Positions 28,211-28,271 of a DNA stretch of 28,271 nt are shown here, one piece after another (positions within the stretch are counted from its first letter, which is position 1; each line of letters starts with the position of its first letter). The position numbers and the translations under genes were made by a program. The notes below the pieces were generated by a model. The model had not been told where the DNA came from, did not search any database, and saw only the letters and a list, made by a program, of their open reading frames with translations. Source of the DNA: Pigoraptor vietnamica (lineage: Eukaryota > Opisthokonta > Filasterea); the NCBI GenBank assembly GCA_943704525.1, contig CALSCQ010002262.1:1-28271 (forward strand), given 5' to 3'.

Positions 28211-28271
<61 letters not shown>
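28211..28271. repeat. (TC)n microsatellite at the right edge of the window
   Basis: An uninterrupted TC run of 61 bases continues to the last base of the window, mirroring the repeat at the left edge. Confidence 0.97.

Noticed and set aside
1-28271. CRISPR arrays, insertion sequences, prokaryotic operons or riboswitches
   Set aside because: The repeats are simple microsatellites or diverged coding modules, and genes are split by spliceosomal introns. Nothing prokaryotic or transposase-like was found.

Overview
The window is eukaryotic nuclear DNA from a GC-rich, intron-containing genome, most likely a free-living protist. Support for this: split genes with GT-AG introns, a near-universal RAD6/UBE2A ubiquitin-conjugating enzyme, a TKL-like receptor kinase, TIR domains, LamG/LRR/EGF extracellular modules, and dinucleotide microsatellites in the introns and intergenic DNA. 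The exact lineage cannot be fixed from the sequence; an amoebozoan, apusomonad or similar is a guess. Both ends of the window run into dinucleotide repeats, which suggests assembly or contig boundaries.

Layout: (1) 204-4820, minus: a receptor kinase, cut off by the left edge, with a signal peptide, a complete 5'-nucleotidase-like ectodomain, one membrane helix and a protein kinase domain. (2) 5315-6981, plus: an unrecognised protein with two membrane helices; it diverges from gene 1 over a 494-bp spacer. (3) 7650-9617, minus: a type II membrane glycosyltransferase-like protein, convergent with gene 2; the gap between them holds an imperfect tandem duplication. (4) 10190-12772, minus: an intronless RBR (RING-IBR-RING2) ubiquitin ligase. 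(5) 13436-22758, plus: a six-exon gene for a secreted protein of about 2848 residues with a beta-rich N-terminus, four LamG-like modules, a helical region, plant-type LRRs and an EGF-like module. (6) 22926-23180, minus: a small hypothetical protein. (7) 23800-25291, plus: a RAD6/UBE2A orthologue in six exons. (8) 25838-27794, minus: a two-exon protein with tandem TIR domains and a Cys-rich membrane helix.

The exon models were built by hand. Every junction keeps the reading frame and joins conserved motifs across the splice (for example HGDLK in gene 1, FHPNVYADG in gene 7 and the TIR core in gene 8). Taken together the genes look like a cell-surface, signalling and ubiquitin neighbourhood, but nothing shows that they form one pathway.

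The strongest candidate for an undescribed system is gene 1. Its 5'-nucleotidase fold has lost the metal-ligand motifs of the catalytic domain but keeps the Asn, Arg and two aromatic positions that hold the nucleoside in the C-terminal domain, and it sits on a transmembrane kinase. This suggests a purine-sensing receptor derived from a dead ectoenzyme. Second are the tandem-TIR membrane protein, in which one TIR keeps the putative catalytic Glu and the other has lost it, and a 10-bp perfect palindrome, CGAGATCTCG, found three times, all in 5' non-coding regions.
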